Assembly (NCBI GenBank): GCA_036971475.1
Contig: JBAIZL010000003.1
Location: 88,062,542-88,126,541, forward strand
DNA length: 64,000 nucleotides
Origin: Prosapia bicincta
Taxonomy: Eukaryota; Arthropoda; Insecta; Hemiptera; Cercopidae
Direction of reading: 5' to 3'
In this document: one piece after another, positions 46,001 to 58,937 of the stretch
Layout of the letters: each line of letters begins with the position of its first letter
Position numbering within the stretch: position 1 is the stretch's first letter
The notes under the pieces: model-generated
Database searches by the model: none
Seen by the model: the letters and a program-made list of their open reading frames with translations, nothing else
What the model was told of the DNA's origin: nothing
Translations under genes and position numbers: made by a program

Positions 46001-47380
46001 CGTGTACAAGCTAACCATTTCACTCGCATTCAAATAGTTTTATTTCTCAAATTAAAGTTACATTATTCTAATAATTAGTGATAAATATTCAAAGATTCAT
46101 TAATTTGAGTTTAATAAATACGTTACTTTCTAAGTAGATACTGCTAAGTGCATTTTTACATCTTGTATACAAAATGAAAATACAGAAAACTGATCTTAAT
46201 TGTTGCAACGTTTTTCTGATTTTTAACACAACAAATATTATGGCATCAATATACGAATAATCTCGTGATTACCAGTTCTTAAAATTACCTCTAGGAAAAA
46301 TAATCAAGATTCATGAGATACGTGTTTAAAGGCTTGTTAATACTTCAAGCTGTTCCTCCATCACATTTTAATCAGAATTACATCATTTTTAATTTTAAAA
46401 ACTGCTACATTTACAATAGGCAGCAGAATGATATACTTTTTTTTAATATTACAAGAGCAAACCCATTACCCGAGTGGCATTCAACAGACTGAATTTTTAT
46501 CTTAGCAACATTCAAATCAATGTCAAGAGAAACAAATTTTCTTATTTATTTTATTTAAAATCGTCTATGTAGGCCTAGACTCCAAAATGAGGACAGCATT
46601 AGGTTAAAATTATAGGAAAAGTAGCCTAAATTTAGGTTTACCTAATGTCATTAATTCTTTCATTAAGTAAAAATCACTTATTTATAACTAAAATTATAAT
46701 ATTCATACGTCATTTAAAAGTAAGTTACATATATACATCAACATCATTGTTAAAGACTATTAATTCAATTTTAATTCACTCTTTTAATTACAACTGTTTC
46801 TACACTGACTTAGCAATTAAGAAATACCTTTATGTAAGTCTGACGTCCACTTTTAAATTCACATTTTAACTTTAATAATGTAAAAGAGTGGTTTAAATAA
46901 TTCAATTTGTTTTATGTGTAAAAATATAGTCTTAATGACGTTGGGTTATTTTAACTTTTTTTAATTACTTATTTTAATGTGTAGAAGATGAATATCAACT
47001 TTTTTCCCGCGGAAAATACGGAAAGTTACTTTTTTCACATTTTATATGTTACTCTGTAATGGTATGTATAGCGTAAACGAGTCTTATTGATATTGTTTTA
47101 ACTCAATTATTTTTTAATTACTCATTTTATTGTGTAGAACACTAATATTAACTTTTTTCCTTGGAAAATACGAAAAGTTAATATTTTGCACATTTTTAAT
47201 GTTAGTCTGTAACAGCATGTACAGCATGAACCGACAGCGCAGTAGCTACAGGGCACTGCACTGCGTCAAAGTCAGTTTATTTTAATACTAAATTTAAAAT
47301 CTAAATATTCAACTTTTGGTTATCCACAATTGATGTTTATGCAGTTTTTTTCACATATTTATTCAATAAGTAAATTATAA
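46001..47380. other. AT-rich DNA without recognised features
   Basis: No gene is seen. The blocks ATTACTTATTTTAATGTGTAGAA (about 46960) and ATTACTCATTTTATTGTGTAGAA (about 47115), with the following AACTTTTTTCC...GGAAAATACG, form a diverged direct duplication of about 160 bp (46925-47225). Confidence 0.6.
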
Positions 47381-47384
47381 AAAT

Positions 47385-47462
47385 TTGGGGGGGTCTAGGT
47401 CGGATTCGAACTCAGTATCTTCATGTTCAACATCTAGCGCTTTAAACACTGTGGGAATTTTC
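47385..47462 (-). repeat. tRNA-derived SINE-like fragment
   Basis: On the minus strand GAGTTCGAATCCGACC is a near-consensus RNA polymerase III B box. It is preceded by GCGCTAGATGTTGAACATG, similar to the fragment at 38940-39012. The stems do not pair as a tRNA, so a SINE or tRNA relic is more likely than a tRNA gene. Confidence 0.45.
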
Positions 47463-50400
47463 CCATAGCTAGAAAAGTCTACTTTTCAAAGAATAGCCTA
47501 TATGATTTTTTCTTTTGGTCTCATCTGGTTGTCGTCAAAACCTCCATTGTACAACCTTAAATTGTTGCCATGGTTACCACACAATATCATAAATAATTCT
47601 CAAGGATTAAAATGAATGAAAAGAGTAAAATAAACAAACTGGATTAACGGTATCGAATCTTGCTTTAAAAACGGGCAATGCGAAAGGAAAGCGCAAAGAA
47701 AATACAACACAATGCAAGAAAAAAAGAGAGCGTATAAATAGTAATAAACAAAAATAATATACCAACACCATACATAGAGAGGGAAATGGAAAATTAAAAG
47801 GAGATCTGCTTTCTATTTTCTCACTTAGGAATTGACTTTAAAATTTTTAAAAAAAATAATATTCTTATAAAATAATATTGTTACATTTCCTGCTCTTGAT
47901 GATAAAATAGATTTTTTTAAACAACATATTACAAACATACAATTATTTATCACATCGTAACATGCATATATTGACCGAACAAAGGTTAAACTACTTTTAA
48001 CCTTGTATTACTGAGTCATGCACTCCCTCCATTCGAATGCACGGAAGGTCCGTAAATTGTAGTAAAGTGGTTTATCAACAGATGTTGGGGTAATTTATTT
48101 ACTTTCGGCTTAATGAGCAAGAACAGATAAAGGTCATTTAGAAAAGGGGCTGCCGTTAACAAATACTGTTGATTAATGTTCCCGAAAAACCAATAAAACC
48201 TGTCTTCAGACGTCTGTTATTAGAATCAACAAGAGTAAATTTATTTTTTAATTCATATTTACTAAAACTATAATATAACGTTCGGTAAATCTGTCCCTAA
48301 TAATTAATAGACATTATTTATACGTTAAATATTACCATTTAACTCGAGAAGCTATTGCTTTTTTGAGGTATTTTGAATGAAAGATACACGTCAACTCTAA
48401 TAAAACATTTACTTCTCATTGCACAGTGTATTTGGCAGCACGTTTTCCTCGGAATCGTTGAAAACAAAATGGGTCTTTTGTCGCTTAGACCCTACACACA
48501 TTCATAATTATGCGAAATTTCAGATAGATACGTGATAGCGCAGGTGTCCATCAATTGGGCGGTCAAGAATTAGGCTACTGCTATAACAACCATAGCAATT
48601 ATAGTAGAATTAAAATAAAAATCGAAAGTCAATATCGAAAAGGATTCCCGTATTCGCTTCCGTCCAGGTTTCCATGACAACTAGACGTAACAGGTTTGTC
48701 ATGCGTCTCGTTACAAGCTTGTTTGAGTGGTTCGTCTCTGGCCTTGGTAACGTAGAGATCTGACCTTGTATAAAGGTGCACACTAACGATGCCCTCTCGG
48801 GCTGACTAACAAACACCGAATTTTCACCGGCCCAGTCATTGACACTGTTTAACGTCAACGCTAAATACTTTTAGAAATGCGCGTAACAAGCTGACGCTAC
48901 GAGAAATTGTTACCAGTCTGCGGCAGGAACCGGAGCTCTGAGCTGACGACCTATTGGAATACCAATTTCATCTCCAAATACCAACTTTGCTTGGCAAATA
49001 GTAGCTTGCAAGGTCAACGGGATGGGTTATGTTCACCTAGTCTGATGGTCCGGTCCTTATGAAGAAGCGAGAGAAGATAAAGGACTAGTGCACTACCTGG
49101 ACCGAACCATTAAGATGGAATATTGGAGGAAAGGCAAATCCTGCCATTTGGAAGGTTCTACTGATCCCGAGTAGTCGTGGAAAAGCGGGAGATCGTACTG
49201 TCTGGTTGAAGTGTAGTCTCGTTCCACGAGCGGGGAGGTCACCAGTCCAGAGCTTCGGGCTCTTACAGACCGGTACCACAACTCGTACGAAGCCCTCCGT
49301 CTCAGGCATGACTTTTACAAGTCTTGAAGTCACGAGTTTGAAATTTGATTTGTGGGCGTGGATCAGACGTTGTAGACTCCCCTCCTAAACATTTGCATCT
49401 ACTTTGTGTTCTCTTAGACGAAGGGATAAAAGGGTCTCATTCTTCACACCGGCACATTGCCAAGAAGTGCTATATTACAGGAACGAAGCGGGACAATGAA
49501 TCACCGTCCGCAAGACAACTAATGCTCCATTAGACCTCACACTGCTACCAATCCAAAGGTGCATTACAGTTCGCAAGAAATACAGATTTGTAACACACAA
49601 GTACAGAATCGAAATATAACTAACTAGCTCCTTGGCTTGTTGGACGGAGCTTTCTGCCTAGCTCCTTTGATGTGCCGTCTCTGAAATCTCATTTACAGCA
49701 GTTTAAATTGATGTTCTTTGCTTTATAGTTATTTTACAGTGTGTTGCGTTGGATGATTAGTTTATAGGCTTATGTGAGGTCTTGTACTCAATGACCAGTT
49801 CTATTTTTAATAGCGGGATATCTCTGTGGTCCCAAAGGAGGGAGCAAATTTGCTAACACGAACTGATAATCCCCTTGTCTGAAAGCACTGCCTTCATCCT
49901 CAACCCTAACTATCCCACACATGTATTCCTATACGAACCCTCCAAAACTCTAACCACGAGAATTTTATGTTACCTTTATCCTAGTTACAATTCCTACAGC
50001 TAAGAATCGTAGGACGACTTACAATAAGTTTGTATATTAACACTACCTTAAAACACACAAAAAAAGTTTCAACTAAAGAAAAATCGTTTTGTTTGTATTA
50101 AAGTTAAAATTTCATAAGGATTTTACTATGTATTCACAACAGGCAAAATGATAAATTTTTAAACAAATTTAAATTTTAACTTTTAAGAAGTTTAGCCTAC
50201 TACGTTTTATCGTTAAAGTAAACAGTTACCCTTTACAAATTTTGTTCTTCCTCTAAATGCACGTTTTTTTACAAAGTAAAATCATGAAGCATTCTTCAGT
50301 AATATTTGAGTTCGAAAGTTCGACGTGGATTTTTTCGATGTTACACATGCTATTTAAAAATCCATTACAAACATGAAGATATAGTATTAAATCTCACAAT

Positions 50401-50515
50401 ACATACTATATAGCATGAACATTTAGAAAACATAACACACGCTTAACCTCGATTTACCAATACACTCGATCCTGTATATAGGCCCCTAATACAAGGGTTT
50501 TATAATAAACCAGAG
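47463..50515. other. Intergenic DNA with a GC-richer segment at 48.6-49.7 kb
   Basis: Most is AT-rich. From about 48,600 to 49,700 the composition becomes balanced and short frames on both strands appear (48610-48858 minus, 49085-49533 both strands). None resembles a known family, and frames on both strands at once argue against coding. It could be a non-coding exon, regulatory DNA or an unrecognised element. Confidence 0.45.
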
Positions 50516-51255
50516 TACTATATATTACACTACATTGCTATATAGCTATATTACACTACACTGCTATATAGCTATATTACACTACATTGCTATATAGCTA
50601 TATTACACTACACTGCTATAAAGCTATATTACACTACACTGCTATATAGCTATATTACACTACACTGCTATATAGCTATATTACACTACACTGCTATATA
50701 GCTATATTACACTACATTGCTACATAGCTATATTACACTACACTGCTATATAGCTATATTACACTACATTGCTATATAGCTATATTACACTACATTGCTA
50801 TATAGTTATATTACACTACACTGCTATATAGCTATATTACACTACATTGCTATATAGCTATATTACACTACACTGCTATATAGCTATATTACACTACACT
50901 GCTATATAGCTATATTACACTACACTGCTATATAGCTATATTACACTACATTGCTATATAGCTATATTACACTACACTGCTATATAGCTATATTACACTA
51001 CATTGCTATATAGCTATATTACACTACACTGCTATATAGCTATATTACACTACACTGCTATATAGCTATATTACACTACATTGCTATATAGCTATATTAC
51101 ACTACATTGTTATATAGCTATATTACACTACATTGCTATATAGCTATATTACACTACATTGCTATATAGCTATATTACACTACATTGCTATATAGCTTTA
51201 TTACACTACATTGCTATATAGCTATATTACACTACATTGCTCTATAGCTATGGTA
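50516..51255. repeat. 26-bp tandem array, about 28 copies
   Basis: The unit TATTACACTACATTGCTATA plus TAGCTA repeats with a 26-bp period (for example ATTACAC at 50524 and 50550) from 50516 to about 51250. Units come in two main versions, ACATTGC and ACACTGC, interspersed rather than blocked. Each unit contains the palindrome GCTATATAGC. The array is otherwise very homogeneous, with scattered single changes (AAAGC, TACATAG, TAGTTA). Confidence 0.97.
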
Positions 51256-52400
51256 CAATATAGCTAGAAAGTACTCGAGAGGAAAACATAATATAGTTTT
51301 AATCACGTGAACTAGTTAAGTACGTATAAACATACATGTGTCGTTGCAAGACTGATTGAAAAGGAGGCAACTCGATCAATTCTGCAATCGGTTAGTTTAC
51401 GTAAGAAACCTAATTTGATAAACGAGTGTTACTTGAAGTGAGGTTATGTTTTTACGATGATACATAAGTTTTGACGACTATTTATGGTTTTCACTATTTA
51501 GAACAACCATTTGTCGTTTATAATGTATTTGTAACAGCAAGTGAAAACGTAAAACATCAGGTCTGATGATAAGATATAAAAAAACATCTGACTAGATCGT
51601 GGAACGAATACCTGAAACTTACGTAGTGGCGGAGTATGGCGACACGCTAAGTTCACACAGTCCGGCATGTGTGAATCATCTGGTACAGGAATGTACTAAT
51701 AAGCAAACAAAGCACACATGTTCAAGGACGACAACTTTTGACTCGCTAGCAGCAAGGAACAAGGAAGAAATTTGCGAAGTCAATCCACTTAATTGTTCCC
51801 TATCCTATCTGTGGTTTGAACCTGTTTGCGTTGTAGTCCTACAATCTTTTCGAAACAGGCTTGTGAGGCACAGAGGTGTTGGTTAAATGGTTTTAATACA
51901 GAATTCCTAGTAGATATGCATCATTTATACATAACCTTACCATTTATTTTTAAACTAAAAACGGGACATCGGTTTATTTGTGTCACTAAGAAGTCTCAAA
52001 TGGGAAAACCCCGTTTTAACGGGTTTTATTTTATTTATCAAACTAGAAAGAGATGGAAATGATTTTAAATAGGAATAAAATTCTTGACCTGTCTTTTTAT
52101 TATCTACCAACATCCTAATTATTATTGGAACCTGTAAATGGGTATTTTCATAAGTCCACATTTTCATTACAGAAAAGGCTTCTTTTACAGGTGCATTTGC
52201 GCTAGACACACATAAAATATAAGTTATCTATTAATATAGAAAAGTTTTCATATTTTAGATTGTTTGTGGGAAAATGTTAGATACTTCAACAATATTTCAA
52301 CAAAAGATTTAGATGATTCCATTCGGTTACATTTTGTGACGTGATGTAGTAAGAAATTAGCTAAAATTCGTCAAACACGTTTATTATGTCATTTCTATCA
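51256..52400. other. Intergenic, no gene recognised
   Basis: A 95-codon plus frame at 51599-51886 (starting MERIPETYVVAEYGDTLSS) has fairly balanced composition but no recognised motif. It may be spurious or an exon of an unknown gene. Confidence 0.35.
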
Positions 52401-52404
52401 AGAA

Positions 52405-52840
52405 ATTCCTTTTAAATTATTGATCCATTGCATTTTTTATTCCTTTTCAATAATTGATCCATTGCTTTTTATACCTTGTCAATAATTGATTCATTGCTTT
52501 TTCATCCCCTTTCAATTATTATTGATCCATTACTTGTTATACTTTTTAATTAATGATTCATTGATTTTGATCCCTTTTCAATTATTTATCTTTACTTTTT
52601 TCTTCTTTTCCAATTATTATTGATTCATTGCTTTTTGTTCCTTTTCAATTATCGATCTATTGCTTTATTATCCTTTTTTAATAACTGATCCATTGCTTTC
52701 TCTCCCTTTACAATTATTGATCCATTGGACTTTTATTCCTTTTCAGTTATTGATCCACTACGTTTTTTAACCCCTTTTAATTTTGATATATTATATTTTT
52801 ATTCCTTTCCAATTATTATTCCATTGCTTTTTTGGACATC
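52405..52840. repeat. Degenerate minisatellite, about 11 copies of 36-40 bp
   Basis: The motif CAATTATTGATCCATTGCTT followed by TTTATTCCTTTT recurs with spacing of about 36-40 bp across 52405-52840. Copies are diverged (ATTGATTCATTG, ATCGATCTATTG, ACTGATCCATTG) and vary in length, indicating an old array. Confidence 0.85.
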
Positions 52841-53068
52841 TTCTCATGCAAGTACTTTTTTCTAAATCTGCCCAACCAAATATCTCTACGCCTTTAGTAA
52901 GAAAGACAGTGCCGTCGGCGTAGTGACGTGTGAATCTTCTCGCCAATTCTTGGTTTCAAAATACTAAATAATTTTGCATCCCTAGCCCACTTCCGAGCGG
53001 GACAGAGACGAAGAACCAAAAGGGAGGGACATATGATCACGTTAGACTTAGATATAGACTATTGTAAT

Positions 53069-53652
53069 TAGTGATGGAACGATTCCTAGAATGTTCATTT
53101 CCGATTCTAAAACTTTCCTTCCGATTCCCGATTCTTCTGAGTTATATAGGCCTATATAATATATTCCCGATTCTTCTGAGTTATATAGGCCTACATGATG
53201 TTCCCTAACAATGAACTTAGTTAACATCTTGGTCATATGGTGAAGCCTTTTAAAGGTTCCTTTTTAATGTAATAGTCGACACAAACCGTTCGACCTCGAT
53301 TTATGAATAGGAATTTCTGAAAGCATGACAAATATATCGAATAAGGGTGACAAACAAACGGGCCAGAAATGTTTTCGATCGTCTTTGTTATTGCGCCATA
53401 AATAACAGTTATTTTCGTTATCTCAAATCGGCATTTGCTTTAATTGTTTAATTCATTCAAAGAAATATAAGACATAGTTGATAATTAATTATTTTTCCGA
53501 TAAATTACAACCCACATGCATTTTAAGTTGAAAAAACAAGAATCGAAATCGGCACTTTAATCGGCACAATGGAGAATCGAGTATCGACGGTTGCTCGATA
53601 CCATTAGAATGGACGATTCTTTGAATCGAGAATCGGAATCTCCCCATCCCTA
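53069..53652. mobile_element. Non-autonomous hAT element with perfect 8-bp target duplication
   Basis: ATTGTAAT at 53061-53068 is repeated at 53653-53660, immediately flanking a 584-bp element. The ends are TAGTGATGG...CGATTCC on the left and GGAATCTCCCCATCCCTA on the right, whose reverse complement begins TAGGGATGGGG. Subterminal CGATTC/GAATCG motifs are abundant on both sides, and a 46-bp segment (CCCGATTCTTCTGAGTTATA) is duplicated at 53125-53195. There is no transposase. The intact duplication points to a relatively recent insertion. Confidence 0.9.
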
Positions 53653-53660
53653 ATTGTAAT

Positions 53661-54990
53661 ATGTAATTTTACTTCTCAAAAATAATTTTCTCACAAATTC
53701 AACTCGTACGCTTTTTAACTCGTGCAGATAGACTGTCTACGGTCAATAGACTTGGTAAACAAATTACAATAATTTTTCACAAACTCGCCGATGAGCGTTG
53801 AGTTTGTAATCTGGGATACATGGATTGTAAATTATTCCTTTCTCGATGGTAAAGTTCGCCGATGCCGACGTCCACAACAAAAATTACTTATTCCCTTGAG
53901 AGCGTCGAGGAATCCAACCTGTATGATCCTAACAGAGAGTAGATCTTGGTCAATATCCACTTGGGCGATGATGTGAATTACATCCTTAACGCCATATTGC
54001 GATCTTTGCGTAAAAATAAAATGGCTAACTATTTATTGTCAATAATGGATAATGAAAAACCTCCGTATCACTAGCCGTATTTTACATCCAGTTAATAATA
54101 CGTATTTATTATTGCCAACTGTTTAGGCAAAAACATCCTACGATTTTTCTATAAATAGTCTACACCCAAAAATTAATTTCAGTATTCAGCGCATGTGGCA
54201 AACATCCAAAGGAAAAAAATAATAAAATACGCTACATTATAGAATTTGAAATTGTCATTTACGTTTCCGGGCAAGGTTGGGCGACTTTAATAAATGTATC
54301 TAATTTTATATTTATGCAAAAAGAAGGTAATGACGTAACAAGCCTGTGGGATTTTAGTCAGTGCTAGTATGAGCATTTATGGGCTAGTATGGGCTGGGGA
54401 ATATGAAGAGGGGATTATACCTTTAGTTCCTTAACAGATAAGCTTTTTACCGAGGTATAAAAAGAGCTACTGTCACCGCCACACGAGAAGAGCCTAAAAA
54501 CTCTAAGGTCATTCCCAAACACATTTTCTAATATAAAACATCAGATTTACAGAATATTACGATGCAGAAACGGGGTCATATATAATTTATTTTGTACACC
54601 CTTTCTTAATAAAATTAGTACTTTTACCTAACTATAAATACCTATATTACCTAAAATAATACCTAAAATAAAATAAAATAATACCTAACATATAACGTCT
54701 AAAAAACTATCGTACCGGTAGATCTATGTTTGTAGGTCAGGAATACATTGACAGCGCAGGCGTAGAACTGAAAACCGAGCGTGACTCATTTCTACGCCAG
54801 GGCTCTTCCCTCGTGCCGGTGACAGAGTTCTTCGATATACTTCATGTCCTAATGTATACATAGGAGGAATGTCTACGTCAAAATAATTCCTGTAACGTCC
54901 ACTAAAAGGAATCCCAATTTTGGTTTTCCCCTGAAAGTGTAAAGGTAAGTGCTTTATGTAATTCACGGGGATTTTATTTTATTACGTGAG
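53661..54990. other. Intergenic, no gene recognised
   Basis: No supported feature. Short frames (53791-53976 plus, 54724-54966 minus) lack recognisable similarity. 54640-54700 is a run of AAATAATACCT-like repeats. Confidence 0.45.
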
Positions 54991-54993
54991 CAG

Positions 54994-55347
54994 GGTGCGG
55001 GCCATAGTACGGACCAAGTAACCGCGTACTTGGCCTTGAGATATCACACGAGATTTCTCTTGTACTACCATTTCTGAAAACATGTTACATATTCAAAATG
55101 TTCTATACATCAACAGCTTCTGCATACGATATGTCTTCACATATTTCAATATTGTTTGTAATTTCATACCGAAGCTAATTTATCATCGAAGTTATATAAT
55201 ATCTACCGTCTCACGCAAGTCAGTGTTTAGACAGTCCTTATCATGTTTGTAGGAAAGGATTTATACTGACCCTCTTCCCCTCGTCTGGCCTACTGCGATC
55301 TCTCAAGGCCAAGTGCACGGCTACGTGGTCCGCACTAAACCTGCTGC
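54994..55347. mobile_element. Candidate MITE with inverted ends of about 52 bp
   Basis: GGTGCGGGCCATAGTACGGA with CCAAGTAACCGCGTACTTGG and CCTTGAGATATC (54995-55045) returns inverted and diverged at 55296-55347 (GCGATCTCTCAAGGCCAAGT, GCACGGCTACGTGGTCCGCA). About 250 bp lie between. No coding remnant or target duplication was identified. Confidence 0.5.
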
Positions 55348-57510
55348 ATATTGTTTTCGTAAAGAGATGTCTATTCGTTTTTACCCCTTTGTAAAACGTA
55401 GAAGGAAGATTATGACATTAGGTAGAACCAGCCCAGCCCTTGTGGCAGCCATCATAACCCCTCCCCATAACTGTATCAGTAAAGTTTTAAGTAGTGCCTA
55501 CTCCTTGTGGAATACAGATAGATTAATTTTTTTTAGCTTTTTAGTAAAAAATACCAGCCTTTAAAAAGATTTCAGGCCAATAAGAGGCCAGAAAGTAGGA
55601 TGAGAACCACAAATTATATGAGTTAGAGAAGAGAGAGTTTTTTCAATATCAGATTAAATAATAGGAAAATGTGTAGCAAAATTAAAAATAACTTTACTCC
55701 AAAATTGGCATATATCCCACAAAACATCGGGGGGGGGGGGAAGAGTTGCTAATAGAATAGTACATGTTTTCATTTGTCTAAATCCAAATTTTCATCCATC
55801 CCGGATATTTTTTTAATAAAATTTTAAATAAGCAATTAAAAAATCTTTAAAAAACACATTTTGAAGTTCAAGTTGAATTGTTTCGAACCGTCGCTTTCCG
55901 CATTGTACGTGATTGGAATGCCTATATTTAACTCGCGTTTATTCAACACATTTCGAAAACACGGGACGTCACTTGGATCAAAGCGCCCGGCCGATTAGCG
56001 GAACTAGAATTTCGACACGCCTATTTCAAATCGTGGTCAAGGAAATGGCGTGATTGCCCACTCCGGAAGTCGGTCGCGACAAGATTAGCTGCAAAAGGAG
56101 GAACCAATAGCGCCCCGAATTCTCACAACTTCCTAAATTAAATGTACACTATTCACTATGTAAACAATCAAATTACAATAATATAATTCTGTTTAAAGCT
56201 ATGGGTAACGACACCACATTACGAAAGCAAAACAAATATAAGCAAAATATTATATACTCGTACATAAATAAATGATAAACCGGTTGAATATCGAATCAAA
56301 GAAGTTTATGCAATAAACTTCTCAACAAAGAAGTTTATAACTTCTTTGACTAGATATTCAACCGGTTTATCATTTATTCAAACCTTATTTCCAGTGTTCA
56401 CATCAACATGAATTACTCGTATATCCTGCGTCAAGTGGTTATTAATATCTGAAATACATTTAATAATAACCCCATTCTATAAACAAGGAAGAGAATGTTA
56501 CCAGCGTTCATTGATTAATTTGTTTTATATGGGAGAAAAACTTTTCACAAAAGGAGCAAGGTATGCAATATTGTTGTTTCGTCCCATTTGGCTTAAAATA
56601 AGTGATAACATATGATTTCATAAAACAGCTGATTTTATGTTATAGGTTATGTGGTAAAACCGCTGTTTTAACGCACAGATTGTATTACTTCGTTTATATT
56701 AATTGTAATTATTTAATAAAAAGTTATAGATTAGCAGTAGACAAAAAACAAGTCTACTAAAATAACGAAAAAATTATGCCCGTAAAATGTCTCGCACCAA
56801 AATAAAATACACATACGTTCATTATTCTCTGATGACGACAACATGGTAGCCAAAATAGGTTTAAAAGGATTATATGTTTTGTTGCGGGAATAGAATACAG
56901 TATCAGGGTTGTCTTGTATATTAGTGAAATTGAGTCTATTTGTCACTGATAATGACATCGTTACTGTCGAAACATTAATGAAATATTACCATTGTAAGAT
57001 TTGAGTAATGATGTATTTACGATGATGTGTTGACCTCCCTATAAGTATCAAGATTTTTGTTAACCTTTTATCGGCTTAAATAATCATTTTATATTGGCCA
57101 GATCCATACGAACCCCATATTAGTTTTGAACTCAAGGGAATCCAAAGATAGTTTTCCTGTGAAACTAGTTGCCAGTAAACTTATAGCTGTTAATAAATAT
57201 GTGTACATAATTAGATTAAAGTCTTTGATGAGCGAACACTCGATGTCGATGGTCGCAAATTTGAAAACTAAAGAGTGCCTAAAGGGACTAGTTGTGGGTT
57301 ATGTCAGTACCTCATAGAGGACCTTCTTAGGAGGTACTGGTTATGTCCATCATAATCGCTGTAGCAGAAACGCACGTTCTTGAAGAACTTTCGGTCACAG
57401 ATTGAACATTACTTTGCAGAACAGTTTGTGAAAATGAAAATTTTAAGTTTGCGTCTTAGCCCTTGCTATTTCTTGCAAACCTTTAACCTGACTTCCAAAA
57501 TAAATACCAC
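55348..57510. other. Intergenic, mostly featureless, with one short palindrome
   Basis: A palindrome at 56267-56378 has arms AATAAATGATAAACCGGTTG and CAACCGGTTTATCATTTATT plus an inner AAAGAAGTTTAT repeat. It is a small foldback element. A G-run lies at 55729-55740. No gene is recognised. Confidence 0.6.
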
Positions 57511-57514
57511 CCCA

Positions 57515-57605
57515 CAGAGGTTCTCAAACTGGGAGCTCCCACCCTATGGAGCGTAGAAGGTTTTCAGGGGGCGTGGATAAGTACACTGAAACTGCCCTTA
57601 ACGTT
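57515..57605. repeat. hAT terminus-like fragment
   Basis: CAGAGGTTCTCAAACTGGGA at 57515 resembles the CAGGGGTTCTCAAACT-type termini of hAT elements. No partner end was found. Confidence 0.4.
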
Positions 57606-57733
57606 TAAGATAAATTTTTATATTATATATAAATATATTTAACCCTACAACTTATAAAACTACAGTTTTACAGACTGTAACGCTATATATAACTCTGAAA
57701 GACTGAATGCAGCGTTATAAGTTATAGGGGGAA

Positions 57734-57735
<2 letters not shown>

Positions 57736-57780
<45 letters not shown>
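57736..57780. repeat. (AT)n microsatellite
   Basis: An uninterrupted AT dinucleotide run directly abuts the first Helitron 5' segment. Confidence 0.95.
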
Positions 57781-57782
<2 letters not shown>

Positions 57783-58224
57783 TAATATATAAAAATCTAA
57801 TGGTGTCTGTCTGTGTATGTAAGTTCCTCAATCACGTAAAAATTACTGTACCCATTGAGCTGAAATTTTACACGGACATTCTTAGGGTACCTGGTTAACA
57901 AACAGGCATTTTTTGTATTAAGAAATTCCGTCAGGGCACCGCCTTATGGGCCTTGAAAACCATCTTAACACTGAATTTTCTATACTCCATTTAATACTAA
58001 ACTTGACTTGTTCACCTGTAACAGTCACTTTTAAACACATTTAAACAGCTGATAGTAATTGATTGTTATTCATCTTTCTAGGTTAGTTTACTTTACAAAT
58101 GTTATGTAACAAACAGTAGTTTTTCTTTCCTTTGGTTTTCAAGACAATAATCAATAAGTTTATAGTGTCTTTAAACATTATACACTATACACTATGAACA
58201 TTTAGTTCATTTATTGGGAACTAA
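57781..58224 (+). mobile_element. Truncated Helitron copy (5' segment)
   Basis: ATCTAATGGTGTCTGTCTGT at 57799 duplicates ATCTAATGGTGTCTGTCTGA at 58244, the region just inside the complete element's 5' end. It continues with CACGTAAAAATTACTG and, at about 57895-57975, with TTAGGGTACCTGGTTAACAA and GGGCCTTGAAAACCATCTTA. The latter corresponds to 60635-60720 of the next copy. No 3' end is present, so it is a truncated or internally deleted relative lying directly before the complete copy. Confidence 0.65.
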
Positions 58225-58564
58225 TCTATAATATTATAAAAAAATCTAATGGTGTCTGTCTGAGAGTGTATTACTTAATCACGTAAAAACTACTGGACTC
58301 TTTGAGATGAAATTTGGTATCTATTTCCCTTTTCCAAGTGTTCAATTTTAGCGAAAAAAAAAATTTTACCGGGCGACGCAGAAAGTCATCAGAGATACGA
58401 AAAAAATTATGAAACTCTCGCTCCCCAAAAGTTTACAGTTTTGGAAAAATGTAATTCCCCCAAACGTGGTGATAATAATCCTGGTAAAAATGCATGTTAA
58501 CCACCCCCATTCATATAAATCGAATCTAAAACATGTCCTGAAGCTATATTTACAATTATAGTTT

Positions 58565-58727
58565 ATATTAAATAAAACAACCTCTCACCACAAATTCAAC
58601 AAATTTTATTCTAACCTCCCGGTTATTTGTTAAATACCTCTGAAGATGATTACTTTGTAATCGAAATGTACATAAGGTTAGAATAAAATTTGTTGAATTT
58701 GTGGTGAGAGGTTGTTTTATTTAATAT
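58565..58727. repeat. Inverted repeat inside the Helitron, 52-bp arms
   Basis: AATAAAACAACCTCTCACCA with CAAATTCAACAAATTTTATT and CTAACCT on the left is matched, apparently exactly, by its reverse complement ending near 58727. The loop contains TGAAGATGATTACTTTGTAA then TCGAAATGTACATA, a motif typical of retroelement ends. It is probably a small foldback element inserted in the Helitron. Confidence 0.8.
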
Positions 58728-58937
58728 AAATATTTACGCCACAGTTGCTTCAAGTTGTTGACAATTATAGTTTGTTATTGCCATGGAAGGTTAATTTTAT
58801 ATACCTATGAAGTATCCAGTCAGGATAGATTTGGTTGTAATTTTATACATTTATCCAAATGTACACATGTAAGGCTAGAATAGAGATCACGTGACGGAAC
58901 ATTACTCCGCGAAAGCAGACGTTTAATTTTATAATGT

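Noticed and set aside
47385..47462. tRNA gene
   Set aside because: Only a B-box-like motif is present; T stem, anticodon stem and acceptor stem do not pair, so it is listed as SINE-like.
50516..51255. 26-bp array considered as CRISPR or a centromeric satellite
   Set aside because: There are no spacers, and a 0.7 kb array with a 26-bp unit is a local minisatellite rather than a centromere.
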